This document shows positions 25,655 through 34,179 of a stretch of DNA of 64,000 nucleotides, piece by piece. A program made the position numbers and the translations under genes. The stretch is taken from assembly GCF_900110675.1 (NCBI RefSeq), contig NZ_FOEN01000003.1, positions 62,001 to 126,000 of the forward strand. Reading direction: 5' to 3'. The stretch comes from Ignavigranum ruoffiae. GTDB lineage: Bacteria; Bacillota; Bacilli; Lactobacillales; Aerococcaceae. Position 1 is the stretch's first letter; the number at the start of each line of letters is the position of its first letter. Below the pieces are notes generated by a model. That model did no database searches. It saw only the letters and a program-made list of their open reading frames with translations, and was not told the origin of the DNA.

Positions 25655-27808
25655 TTACCACGCTCCTAAAATTCGTTTATTGGTTCTATCTTGAATCTGT
25701 TGATACCTACGTAAAGGCTCATCAATTTCTCGAGAAACCTTTTTACTATCCATATATAAATCGCTGTCTTTATTTACGATGGTCGTTAATTTGTTAATAA
25801 TCGACTCCAAATATTCATCTGTGTTTTTATCTCGATTACTATAGAAACTATTCGGAGTCAACTGAGTACCGAAATACGCATTTGTGTCAAACTCTTTCTT
25901 TACATTGTTTAAATCTAATGAACCATTATCTATAATAGGTTTAATTTTTAATGTTTTTAAATGGTCTAAATTAAATTTGTTTAAATCAATGTTATCTGTA
26001 AGTTCCTTAGAGATAGCACCAGCCATGCTTGATACAGATTCTTTTACATAGCGAAAATTTTCATTTAACCCCTTATACAACCCTGTCATGATTGCCTTAC
26101 CATTTGGGATGAGCATTCGCTTATCATACGGTAATGGACCCTTTAATTTTGGAATAGATGAGGTGACTCTCGAGAAAAACCCTTTAACGTTTTCCCAAGC
26201 AGATTTTAACCCATTCAGCAAACTATTCATAATCGCTGATCCAGCATCCCATAAGTTAATGTTTTGGACTGAACTAATAATATCTGAACCCAATTTAGTA
26301 AATATATCTAAGACAGATGAAATTTGGCCAGTAATCCCTTCAATTAAGGACGCGATTATTTCAATACCAGCAGAAATAATCTGTGGTATATGAGATAAAA
26401 TCATTGCAATGAACTGAACTGCTAGGCTAGCGGCCGTAGCTATTAAACTAGGTATTAAGCTAATAATACCGTTTATCAGGTTAGTTATGATATTTCTACC
26501 AGAAGATAAATATTGAGGATAATTACTCAAAATAACGTCAATGAAGCTGCTAACAACATTAATGGCACTTTCGCCTATAGCCGGCAAATTTTGAATAATT
26601 CCTGTTACTAAATTTAAAATCAAATCTGCCCCAGCTTGTAAAATGACTGGTATATTCGTCATCATAAATTGAACAAATTGGACGATTAATTGCCCAGCAA
26701 TAGTAATCAACAGTGGCAAAGCCTGTAGAATACCGTTGGCAATGTTTGTTAATATTTGTACGCCCATTTCTAGCAACATCGGCAAGTTTGACGTTATCCA
26801 TGTAAGCACGTTAGAAAAAACCGTACTGAATGATTCTAAAAATTTAGGCAAGCCAGTTGTTAATCCTTGAGATATCCCTTCAATCAATTTACCGCCAAGT
26901 TCCATTAATCTTGGAACAAATTCTTGATATAATCCAACAAATAAAGTTGGCAATCCTTTTAAGATATTCCCAACCATTGGGAAAAAATTATCAAGTAAAA
27001 ATGTAGATGTTGTTTCGGCTAATGCCTTTAAAGATGGTTTAATGTCTTCACCAAGTGCTAATTTTCCTAAAACATTTTTGTATGATGCTTTCATTGCTGC
27101 TAATGACCCAGAAAATGTTTTTTCAGCTTCATCAGCCGTTGCCCCAGTAATCTCAAGTTTACCTTGAATCGCATGGATCGCATTATAAACATCAGAAAGG
27201 TTGTTGATGTCATATTTAACACCGGTTAGTTTTTCGGCATCAGCCAACAACCGTTCCATTTCACTTTTTGTACCACCATAACCCAATTTTAGGTTATCGA
27301 GCATGGTATAATTCTGCTTAGCAAAGCCTTGGTATGCATCCTGAATGCTTTCGATGGATGTCCCCATTTTATTCGCATTATCTGCCATATCTATCATGGC
27401 CATGTTTGCGACATCGGCCGCTTTTGAAGTATCTCCGCCTAATGATTGTAAGAGACTAGCGCTAAAGCTCGTAACATTTTCCATATAAGAGTTGGCTGAC
27501 AAGCCAGCCGTTTTATAGGCTTCATCAGCATAAGTTTTAACTTTATCTGCGTGGCCTTTGAAAAGAGTCTCAATACCACCAATAGATTGTTCTAAAGCAG
27601 CACCTTCTGTAATCGAATCTGAAATAGCTTTACCAATCGCAGCGGTTGAAATAATGCCTGTTAGGGCAGAAATCATTTTAGTCCCTATTTTTGTTCCAGC
27701 AAAGGCGCCGGCCATCGCGGATTCTGGACCAAGTGCCTGTGTTATTGAGCCTTTTATACCTCTAGCAGAAGGTATGATTTGTACATAGGCTTGTCCTAAA
27801 TCAGTCAC
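25655..27808 (-). CDS. Tail tape measure protein
   Basis: 717 residues. The N-terminal MTDLGQAYVQIIPSARGIKG and GPESAMAGAFAG are family hallmarks. A long series of hydrophobic helices (about 260-520, repeats of L..ILQA..DLI.NLVTGI type) and a polar C-terminus follow. It sets tail length and leaves the tail tip with DNA. By the usual 1.5 Angstrom per residue the tail would be near 100 nm (inference). Start is a GTG overlapping the stop of the chaperone frame. Confidence 0.88.
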   Translation of the reverse strand: MTDLGQAYVQIIPSARGIKGSITQALGPESAMAGAFAGTKIGTKMISALTGIISTAAIGKAISDSITEGAALEQSIGGIETLFKGHADKVKTYADEAYKTAGLSANSYMENVTSFSASLLQSLGGDTSKAADVANMAMIDMADNANKMGTSIESIQDAYQGFAKQNYTMLDNLKLGYGGTKSEMERLLADAEKLTGVKYDINNLSDVYNAIHAIQGKLEITGATADEAEKTFSGSLAAMKASYKNVLGKLALGEDIKPSLKALAETTSTFLLDNFFPMVGNILKGLPTLFVGLYQEFVPRLMELGGKLIEGISQGLTTGLPKFLESFSTVFSNVLTWITSNLPMLLEMGVQILTNIANGILQALPLLITIAGQLIVQFVQFMMTNIPVILQAGADLILNLVTGIIQNLPAIGESAINVVSSFIDVILSNYPQYLSSGRNIITNLINGIISLIPSLIATAASLAVQFIAMILSHIPQIISAGIEIIASLIEGITGQISSVLDIFTKLGSDIISSVQNINLWDAGSAIMNSLLNGLKSAWENVKGFFSRVTSSIPKLKGPLPYDKRMLIPNGKAIMTGLYKGLNENFRYVKESVSSMAGAISKELTDNIDLNKFNLDHLKTLKIKPIIDNGSLDLNNVKKEFDTNAYFGTQLTPNSFYSNRDKNTDEYLESIINKLTTIVNKDSDLYMDSKKVSREIDEPLRRYQQIQDRTNKRILGAW

Positions 27809-28182
27809 TATTCATCACCCCTTATCTGTCTTAGTAATTTATTTCTTGTATTTAAGAAGTCCTCACCGGATTCAAACGCAAGTTCTTTTCGCTCCTCTGG
27901 TTCATCGACCAACATCCTATAAATTGATTTTGGTTTATTTTTTCCGTTTTTAGAATCCTTAGTTTTTGACCATACTAAAATGTTTAAATCGTCCAGTATT
28001 TGTGCTAAAAACATGGTTTCAAGTGATATTTTCAACCCATTCATCTTTAACTTAATTCGTGAATTGTTACTGAGACCAGAAGCAAAAACAGCTACCGTGC
28101 TTAAAGGTAGCTGTTTGTAGTCATATATATGATAGGTTTCTGCTAGATCACATATCAGCGCATTCTCATCCGTTTTTATCAT
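27808..28182 (-). CDS. Tail assembly chaperone, downstream (T) part, expressed by -1 frameshifting
   Basis: A DUF5361-like sequence (LICDLAETYHIYDYKQLPLS ... RIKLKMNGLKI). The first ATG (28182) has no Shine-Dalgarno sequence. The frame is open back to the slippery site A-AAA-AAC at 28206-28200 at the end of the upstream gene, so it is most likely made only as a G-T fusion by programmed -1 frameshift. The fusion and the G protein together coat the tape measure during tail assembly. Confidence 0.82.
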   Translation of the reverse strand: MIKTDENALICDLAETYHIYDYKQLPLSTVAVFASGLSNNSRIKLKMNGLKISLETMFLAQILDDLNILVWSKTKDSKNGKNKPKSIYRMLVDEPEERKELAFESGEDFLNTRNKLLRQIRGDE

Positions 28183-28196
28183 CCAAGCAAGGACAG

Positions 28197-28454
28197 TTAG
28201 TTTTTTACTTGAGTTTGTGATGCAAAAATTTCTTCGATTTCGCCGAATAACTTTTCTGCTGATACAATCCCATCTTCATCACGAACATGATCTTTTAATT
28301 TGTCGGCATCTTCGCCCAATAATAAATCAATGACTTTTGGGAGCAATAACGGTTGAGAATCAACTTTTGAAATTACTTCCATCAATTCATAATTTTCTAA
28401 TCGTTTTTCTTCGATTTCATATTTAAACCCTGATTTAGTTTGACCTTTAATCAT
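28197..28454 (-). CDS. Tail assembly chaperone, upstream (G) part
   Basis: 85 residues, acidic and helical (KVIDLLLGEDADKLKDHVRD), between the major tail protein and the tape measure, as expected of the lambda gpG counterpart. Its last sense codons GTA AAA AAC contain a canonical slippery heptamer directly before the stop TAA. Confidence 0.8.
   Translation of the reverse strand: MIKGQTKSGFKYEIEEKRLENYELMEVISKVDSQPLLLPKVIDLLLGEDADKLKDHVRDEDGIVSAEKLFGEIEEIFASQTQVKN
28200..28206 (-). promoter_or_regulatory. Programmed -1 ribosomal frameshift site
   Basis: The minus strand reads A AAA AAC in the frame of the upstream chaperone (codons GTA AAA AAC TAA). A one-base slip back continues CTA ACT GTC CTT GCT TGG ATG into the downstream chaperone frame without a stop. 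Heptamer, frame and gene position all agree with the lambda G/GT type. I see no strong downstream hairpin. Confidence 0.8.
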
Positions 28455-29020
28455 TATTCCACATCCTCCCCTTTGCTTTGAATATATTCGTAGTGCGTAT
28501 TTTCATTTTTGTCAGGCAATCCTAAGATCGTGACTTCATATCCAACGTTTTCATCATCTTTATATACGATTTCGCCAATTTCAGATACTTTGGCAACCGG
28601 AATAACAATCCGTTTTAGAACGCCACCTTTTAAAATCATATCGACAACAATTGGATGTTCTTCTAATTCTTTTGAGTTGGCGGTTACTTTAATACCGCTT
28701 TCCAATGTTCCTGTTACATTTTCAGAACCATAAACTTCTTTTAACACATCAATATTTAAACTCTCAATTAATGTGTAAGTAAATTTATCACTTCGTTCTG
28801 TTAATACGGTACTAACTACTTGACCGCCCCACGCTTTGATATTTTCTGATTCTGGTGTGTGTTCGTTGGTTAGACCATCCTCCGAAATAAATCCTAATGG
28901 TTTAAAAGCACCATCTAATTCGGTGGATGCATCTGTTGGCAATGTTGAGCCTAATTTCGCTGTATAAATTGCTCCGCCAACTTTTGGTTTAGCTGACGTG
29001 ACATGTTGTGTATTTGACAT
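28454..29020 (-). CDS. Major tail tube protein
   Basis: 188 residues. The N-terminal [20 protein letters not shown] and [12 protein letters not shown] are typical of siphovirus tail tube proteins, with a beta-rich core and a charged C-terminal end. It polymerises into the tail tube around the tape measure. Position directly before the chaperones supports the call. Confidence 0.85.
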   Translation of the reverse strand: MSNTQHVTSAKPKVGGAIYTAKLGSTLPTDASTELDGAFKPLGFISEDGLTNEHTPESENIKAWGGQVVSTVLTERSDKFTYTLIESLNIDVLKEVYGSENVTGTLESGIKVTANSKELEEHPIVVDMILKGGVLKRIVIPVAKVSEIGEIVYKDDENVGYEVTILGLPDKNENTHYEYIQSKGEDVE

Positions 29021-29031
29021 TAATATTCCTC

Positions 29032-29367
29032 CTAGTAATGATTTATATCAAAAACAGCTTGATATCGATATCTTTTAGAGTCAATATCTGTAAAGTTATA
29101 ATCAGAATTCAAATGAATACCACTAACTTCATCTAACTCTACAAGATTGTCCATCAGTTCTTTTATTTTTTCATTTAACAAAGCAGCTGCATACATTGTT
29201 TTTCCATAACTTTGAATAGCCACGGTTGATGATTTGAGTTTATTAGAATACCTACCACTTGTTTTTTCTATCAACACAAACGAATTCGGCATATAATCTT
29301 CAAACTCAAAAAAAGACGGTACATCCAAATGATTATCTAAGTATTCTTTTAATAATACCTCAATCAT
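29032..29367 (-). CDS. Tail terminator / tail completion protein
   Basis: 111 residues, located just before the tail tube gene, where siphoviruses place the tail terminator. A pattern [18 protein letters not shown] followed by [20 protein letters not shown] resembles minor capsid/tail terminator proteins of lactic phages. It caps the tail for head joining. Assignment rests on pattern and synteny. Confidence 0.65.
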   Translation of the reverse strand: MIEVLLKEYLDNHLDVPSFFEFEDYMPNSFVLIEKTSGRYSNKLKSSTVAIQSYGKTMYAAALLNEKIKELMDNLVELDEVSGIHLNSDYNFTDIDSKRYRYQAVFDINHY

Positions 29368-29603
29368 TAGTGCACCGCCTTTAAGAGTGTGTTATTTTTT
29401 AAATTGTCTTTCTTCGCTGCAAACGTACTTGTTTTTACCATTGCATTCGCACGATTTTTACCAACATAAACATCATGCTCGTAGCCACTACCGCAACGAT
29501 CGCTTATTGCGGAAGCTTTTTCAGTTAAAATATTCTGCATTTGTGCTGATTTCATGAGTTCAGCTACACCTTTTTTATTTAATACAAATTTAAAATTATT
29601 CAT
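29367..29603 (-). CDS. Small connector protein (HK97 gp10-like position)
   Basis: About 78 residues starting MNNFKFVLNKKGVAELMKSA, with GSGYEHDVYVGKNRANAMVK. This is typical of a short version of the HK97 gp10 family of head-tail joining proteins. I use the ATG at 29603 rather than the upstream in-frame ATG at 29612, since both lie in the overlap with the preceding gene and the shorter protein fits the family start. Confidence 0.65.
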   Translation of the reverse strand: MNNFKFVLNKKGVAELMKSAQMQNILTEKASAISDRCGSGYEHDVYVGKNRANAMVKTSTFAAKKDNLKNNTLLKAVH

Positions 29604-29934
29604 AACGTTCAACCATCACCTTCTTATTCCATTTCAACGGAATCATAGAATCTATTCCTTCTAATGGAATGCCAAAAGTACGCCATCTTTGATTGAAAAA
29701 TCTTACTTCTTTGTTCTCCCAGTCGTGCGTGTCACCTTTCGGGATACCTAGAGTATAGATTGCCTTTCTCCCGGTTAGATTTATTTGATTAGTGATATCA
29801 TCTGAGGTTGCTGGCGATACAATGACATTATCAACTTTTACTTCCGTTTCTTTGACAATCGATTTTCCAAAAGGATCTTTACCAATAATCTGAGTATCCA
29901 TCAAAGAAATCGTTATGCCATGGATCATCTCCAT
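29596..29934 (-). CDS. Head closure / head-tail adaptor protein
   Basis: About 112 residues starting MEMIHGITISLMDTQIIGKD. The segment DWENKEVRFFNQRWRTFGIP is typical of the minor capsid (head closure) proteins of lactic siphoviruses. The ATG at 29934 has GGGGTG ten bases upstream; the TTG at 29952 is less likely. It lies between the connector and the gp10-like gene. Confidence 0.68.
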   Translation of the reverse strand: MEMIHGITISLMDTQIIGKDPFGKSIVKETEVKVDNVIVSPATSDDITNQINLTGRKAIYTLGIPKGDTHDWENKEVRFFNQRWRTFGIPLEGIDSMIPLKWNKKVMVERYE

Positions 29935-30316
29935 ATAGTTCACGCACCCCAATTTTTTGTTTTTTTAATCCAAGTCTTTTTAGTTCTTGGTCTTTAATGA
30001 ATAAACCACCACCGGGGGTTAGGAATGTTCCAGACCAAGAATATCCTAATGCAGCCTGAGACTCCTGAATCATTGGTTCTTTATCCGTTGATGTCATTAG
30101 TGTTCGAGCGACAACATCAACTGTAACTGACTTTAGAACACTCTTAAAGCTTTCATCTTCTATGGATAATAAATCTAAATCTTTTCCAACCTTTTTTGCT
30201 TCTACTCTTAGTGTGTCTGAAACAATTGGAAGTAAGCTTTTTGCTCGGTTCATTTCGTCATTGGTCATCTTTCGCCAAAGATTTGTTACATCTTCGATAG
30301 TGGCAAAATTTTCCAT
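29879..30316 (-). CDS. Head-tail connector (Gp15/Gp19-like)
   Basis: About 145 residues starting MENFATIEDVTNLWRKMTND. The start FATIEDVTNLW and the later GYSWSGTFLTPGGGLFIKDQ are recognisable features of the Gp19/Gp15/Gp42-like connector that binds under the portal. It directly follows the capsid region in the gene order. Confidence 0.78.
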   Translation of the reverse strand: MENFATIEDVTNLWRKMTNDEMNRAKSLLPIVSDTLRVEAKKVGKDLDLLSIEDESFKSVLKSVTVDVVARTLMTSTDKEPMIQESQAALGYSWSGTFLTPGGGLFIKDQELKRLGLKKQKIGVRELYGDDPWHNDFFDGYSDYW

Positions 30317-30325
30317 ACTATTCAC

Positions 30326-30622
30326 CTAATCCTGAAAAGACGTTGCAATAACTTCGATAATTTCATCTTTCTTTGTAGCTTCTGAAGGCAATTCAATATC
30401 ATTAGATTTAGCATATGCCTTGAGTTCTTTAACTGTTAGTTTAGTTAGATCAAATCCTTCTTTATCTTCAACATCATTTACTTCTGCTTTAATTTCGTTA
30501 TCGGTTTCTTGTTTTACATCTTTTATTTTAATTTGTTTATTTTCCATTTTTTCCCAGTTTTCACCAGAAATAGGGACAGTCACATCAATGACTGCCCCAT
30601 TTAATTTGTTGATATATCTCAT
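30326..30622 (-). CDS. Small head-region protein with HeH/LEM-like C-terminal domain
   Basis: 98 residues. The C-terminal 35 (LTKLTVKELKAYAKSNDIEL ... KKDEIIEVI) match the HeH/LEM or Rho-N helix-extended-helix fold that often sits on small proteins right after the capsid gene. The middle is very acidic. It may bind nucleic acid or the capsid. Its start overlaps the capsid gene end by 4 bp. Confidence 0.65.
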   Translation of the reverse strand: MRYINKLNGAVIDVTVPISGENWEKMENKQIKIKDVKQETDNEIKAEVNDVEDKEGFDLTKLTVKELKAYAKSNDIELPSEATKKDEIIEVIATSFQD

Positions 30623-31530
30623 TCGCTATCCCCCATTACATTTCCTTGGACAATACGTGAGAAGTAATTAGGTTCTAAAATACCCCATCCTAAATAAACC
30701 TCAGCACGAATATAAATTTGGTTATAACCTTTAAGGTCAAGACCAGAATTGTCTGGATCACCATATTTAATGATTTCAAGTGGAATTTGTTTTGCATAAC
30801 CCCATTTGAAGGCATTTCGGAAATCTCCAATATAACCCATGACGGTTTCTTTAGTCATATCAGATACTGTTTTGTTAACATGAACATTTAAACCATTAAT
30901 GCTTGATGGCGCATTACCCCAAGCTAAATCTGGGAACATAGCACTGCCATCAGCTTTTATTTGTTTAGATAAAGCAGAACGGAACACTGGCGACATGGCA
31001 AAACCTGTGATGCTTGCTCCAGAACCTTGAACGGTGGAAATAGCTGATTCTACAACACCATTTGCATCGGTTAATTCTGATGGTGCTTCTGCCTTTTGAG
31101 TTACAAGTTTATCAAAATGATTATTGCCAACAACCGTTGATGATTCTCCTGTACGTGGGTTCACCCCATGAAACGCAGCTAAATCTAGACCACGAGCCAC
31201 TTTTTTAGCAAATCCATCATTAAACGCTCTAAGGATATTAATTTTTTCTTCTTCTGCAGCATATAGAAACTCGTCAGATACACGGGCTCCGTATTCAAAT
31301 TTAATTGGTACCATTTTACGAGGTGCAATTGAAATTCCACCTTCGGTTTTCTTGCCTGACTCTGCTACAATATCAATTTCCTTATCCATGTTAAAAGTAA
31401 ACTCTTTAATCCCATTAAATGGAATTGGAACTTGATTAGATAATACTGCTAAAGATGATTCTCCTTGTACCTTAGAAAATAAATCAGAAACTAACTTCGG
31501 TTCAAATAATTGTTTACGCTCTAATACCAT
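30619..31530 (-). CDS. Major capsid protein, HK97 fold
   Basis: 303 residues. The N-arm is followed by VLSNQVPIPFNGIKEFTFN and EYGARVSDEFLYA, and by the P-loop region FAKKVARGLDLAAFHG and IYIRAEVYLGWGI, all typical of HK97-type capsid proteins of Gram-positive siphoviruses. The N-terminal delta domain is short and the scaffold is a separate gene just upstream. Confidence 0.88.
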   Translation of the reverse strand: MVLERKQLFEPKLVSDLFSKVQGESSLAVLSNQVPIPFNGIKEFTFNMDKEIDIVAESGKKTEGGISIAPRKMVPIKFEYGARVSDEFLYAAEEEKINILRAFNDGFAKKVARGLDLAAFHGVNPRTGESSTVVGNNHFDKLVTQKAEAPSELTDANGVVESAISTVQGSGASITGFAMSPVFRSALSKQIKADGSAMFPDLAWGNAPSSINGLNVHVNKTVSDMTKETVMGYIGDFRNAFKWGYAKQIPLEIIKYGDPDNSGLDLKGYNQIYIRAEVYLGWGILEPNYFSRIVQGNVMGDSE

Positions 31531-31548
31531 ATTTTCTTCTCTCCTTTT

Positions 31549-32025
31549 TTATTCTTCTGTGTCAAATGCACTTAATAAATTTCTATATGCTGAATCTTCG
31601 TCACTTTGAGCTTGTTCAGATTCCTTTAAAGGCGCTACATTGTTATTGATAGTCATAAAACTCGCTAAGTTTTCCGCATCTTTCGATAATGTTTCTTCAT
31701 CATCTCCCACCAAGCGATCAGATAAATCAATTGGTAAATTATGGCGAATAGCAATAGTTCGCTTGAGTTCTTTATTTTTCAAAACAGAAAAATCATTTGA
31801 TAAATTATCTCGTTCTGTTTCTAACTCTGAATACTTATTTGATAATTCATTCTTTTCATCATTTAATGCTGAAATTGTTTGTTCAAGACTGTGTTTTTCA
31901 TTTTTTAGTGCTTCATAGTCTTCTTGAAGTCCCTTATCAGCTTTTAATGATTTTCCATGCTCAGCCATAATCTTTTCAACATCTTCATCCGCAATTCCTA
32001 AACCTTTTAAAAAATCTCTATTCAT
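31549..32025 (-). CDS. Scaffolding protein (DUF4355/GP20-like)
   Basis: 158 residues starting MNRDFLKGLGIADEDVEKIM, with a long coiled coil (about 20-105, LEQTISALNDEKNELSNKYS) and an acidic C-terminus. This is the usual plan of siphovirus scaffolds that guide capsid assembly. I start at 32025, where AAGGAGATCAATA precedes the ATG, and drop a 36-residue upstream extension. Confidence 0.82.
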   Translation of the reverse strand: MNRDFLKGLGIADEDVEKIMAEHGKSLKADKGLQEDYEALKNEKHSLEQTISALNDEKNELSNKYSELETERDNLSNDFSVLKNKELKRTIAIRHNLPIDLSDRLVGDDEETLSKDAENLASFMTINNNVAPLKESEQAQSDEDSAYRNLLSAFDTEE

Positions 32026-32116
32026 TATTGATCTCCTTCTCGTTTTGATTTCGGTGTCCGACACCGTGAAGTTTTCATTTAACGCATGAATACGATAGTT
32101 TAACGTCATTGCGGAC

Positions 32117-32148
32117 ATAAAAAACACCCACATAAATGTGAGTGTGTT
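32117..32148 (-). terminator. Terminator-like hairpin after the large terminase gene
   Basis: Read leftward, ACACACTCACAT pairs with ATGTGGGTGT and is followed by TTTTTTAT. It overlaps the terminase stop. It may reduce transcription into the scaffold/capsid genes, or those genes may have their own promoter in the gap 32026-32116, which also holds a palindrome (CGGTGTC-C-GACACCG, 32052-32066). Confidence 0.55.
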
Positions 32149-33568
32149 AATAACTTATTCTTTGTTGTCGATTATTTTTTGTTTCTAAACAAATCCAGTG
32201 AGCTAATATCATGCTATCCATTAAGCAAATATCATAATCTTCATATTGACTTCGATAGCCAAATCCTCCAGCTGAACCAATGGGTCTTTTTTCACAATTC
32301 GTAACAATCTGTGTTAATGAAGGTTGATTCATGTGGACAATATTTTGTGTATTTATGCCTCTTTCAAAAGCCGAATTTGACACAATCACTTCAGATACTT
32401 TTGGTAAAATTGGTCTTGGTTTAATCTTTGCCTCTTTTATTTCTTTCTCTAAAATATATTGACCACTAGCACCATCGACCACTACTTTTGAAACGTCTGC
32501 TTGATTTAAAAAATTTAATATCCAACCATTCCCATTTCTAACCGATTGACAATCAATAGCTTCTATAAATACATTATTTTCTTTGGTACGTATCGCAATA
32601 CTCATGGCAACATTGGCGCCGTCTTTGCCATATTTGATACCCACGAATAACTTAGAATTAAAATCGGGAAGTTTTTCAACTCCCATTGCTCCCCATTCTT
32701 CTTTAGAAATCACTGATTTTTGGTTGTATTTAGGCCAAAAACCTAACCGCTGAACATTATGGTCAAGTTCATCTTCCCCAAGCTCAGCTTCGATTTTACG
32801 CTCATTTAGATGGTAACCCATAGAAGGATTGGTCTCATACCACGCATCAACATCACGAATATCTTTCATTTCTGGGACCGACCATTCTGCCCAACCAGAG
32901 TACTTTAAACCACCATCTAAACAATTGTTTCTGTACTTTGTAAATACCGTGCCACTTGATATTGGAGTGGGTGGTGTCCCACACATAATCGTTTGAGGAT
33001 TGTCAGAGTCGGTCACTGTATATTTTAAGGCGGATTCTTGATCATCAGTATATTCTTGGGCCTCATCAATAACCAGTAAATCAAAACCTTCACCTAGGCC
33101 ACCAGTAGATGTTCTTGTTCTAAATTGGATAACTCCACCAGAATGATACAATTCCAACCGCTCTTGCCCTTTTGCTTTGATTGAATTGAAATCATCACCT
33201 TCGACGTAGCCACAATCTTCAAGATATTTTTTGAGCTTTTCATAGGATGAATGGGCGGTGCTAATTCTATGCGCTGTATGAAGGATATTTAAACCTTTTT
33301 CCAACGACCATAATTCTTTAATATAAACAATTTCTGTCTTACCATTACGCCGAGGAAGTGAATAACCAAATTTTTGGTGAGTCCATAAGCCATCATTTTC
33401 AATGGCCATCAGTGGTTTTAATAAGTTTTTCTGCCAATCGTATACTTTTAATCCAGTCCGTTCATAGAAATCAACAGCTTCTTGATAATTACTTTTTTTG
33501 AACTTAATTAGGAAGCTAACGGTAGGGTTTTGATTGCCAAATTTAATTTTATTACCTATTATTACCAC
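32147..33568 (-). CDS. Terminase large subunit
   Basis: 473 residues with the packaging ATPase motifs SLPRRNGKTEIVY (Walker A, about 70) and LLVIDEAQEY (Walker B, about 165), a coupling motif in MCGTPPTPISSG and a C-terminal nuclease domain. The start is a GTG with a poorly placed SD (AAAGGGG), so the N-terminus is uncertain. Unusually, the gene comes after portal and MuF in the operon. No recognisable small terminase gene adjoins it. Confidence 0.85.
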   Translation of the reverse strand: MVIIGNKIKFGNQNPTVSFLIKFKKSNYQEAVDFYERTGLKVYDWQKNLLKPLMAIENDGLWTHQKFGYSLPRRNGKTEIVYIKELWSLEKGLNILHTAHRISTAHSSYEKLKKYLEDCGYVEGDDFNSIKAKGQERLELYHSGGVIQFRTRTSTGGLGEGFDLLVIDEAQEYTDDQESALKYTVTDSDNPQTIMCGTPPTPISSGTVFTKYRNNCLDGGLKYSGWAEWSVPEMKDIRDVDAWYETNPSMGYHLNERKIEAELGEDELDHNVQRLGFWPKYNQKSVISKEEWGAMGVEKLPDFNSKLFVGIKYGKDGANVAMSIAIRTKENNVFIEAIDCQSVRNGNGWILNFLNQADVSKVVVDGASGQYILEKEIKEAKIKPRPILPKVSEVIVSNSAFERGINTQNIVHMNQPSLTQIVTNCEKRPIGSAGGFGYRSQYEDYDICLMDSMILAHWICLETKNNRQQRISY

Positions 33569-33620
33569 CCCTTTCTAAGGGCGCCAATCAGCAACACCTC
33601 CTGCTACTTATGATTTTAAA

Positions 33621-33965
33621 TTAGACAAAAGGGATAATAGATTTCGCATCTTTAAGCATTTCTTTTGCTTTAGCAATAAAGCTATTATCTGTTAGATACT
33701 GAATCCCTAACGGTGTAATACTAATCTCTTCTAAATCAATAACATTTGGGTACTTTTGGCCCCAAACCTTTTCTAAAACAACTCCCTCAACATATCCACC
33801 ATCAACAAGATTAAAAATAATAAATTTCCAATAATTTGTATTTATATTAAACAGCTTGCCTTGAGGAAACAAATAGGACTCATCTACTTTAATATCAGAT
33901 TTTAGACAACTATATAAATAAGCCAATATTTGATAAACAATCACCGGATAATTATCTTTAGCCAT
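33621..33965 (-). CDS. YjcQ-like winged-helix protein
   Basis: 114 residues resembling the YjcQ family: an N-terminal HTH (QILAYLYSCLKSDIKVDE), then DGGYVEGV and the typical ISITPLGIQYLTDNSFIAK. Such proteins are common in prophages, with unknown function. It lies between MuF/toxin and terminase, so a small-terminase-like or immunity role could be considered, but nothing proves either. Confidence 0.62.
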   Translation of the reverse strand: MAKDNYPVIVYQILAYLYSCLKSDIKVDESYLFPQGKLFNINTNYWKFIIFNLVDGGYVEGVVLEKVWGQKYPNVIDLEEISITPLGIQYLTDNSFIAKAKEMLKDAKSIIPFV

Positions 33966-33976
33966 TTGACCACCTT

Positions 33977-34177
33977 CTAATTTATGATTTCAATTTTCTT
34001 TATGTCATTTTCATAAAATTCATAAGGAAATTCATATCCGACTGCATCAATAATAATACTTTCTTTACCATTTTCATTGTCTTCAGGATATACATAATCA
34101 CTCACTTTTCCTCTAAAAATTTTTCCATTCTTAGATTCTAAAAAAACTTTCTTACCCCAATATTCTTTTAATTGCAT
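33977..34177 (-). CDS. Small beta-rich protein after the MuF-toxin gene (candidate immunity or LSM-like)
   Basis: 66 residues, MQLKEYWGKKVFLESKNGKI then FRGKVSDYVYPEDNENGKES, ending in an acidic segment DIKKIEIIN. The five-strand pattern resembles LSM/Sm-like domains found in phage head regions. It directly follows the gene with an Ntox50-like C-terminus (2 bp gap), the usual place for an immunity gene. Immunity is only a positional guess. Confidence 0.55.
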   Translation of the reverse strand: MQLKEYWGKKVFLESKNGKIFRGKVSDYVYPEDNENGKESIIIDAVGYEFPYEFYENDIKKIEIIN

Positions 34178-34179
34178 TT

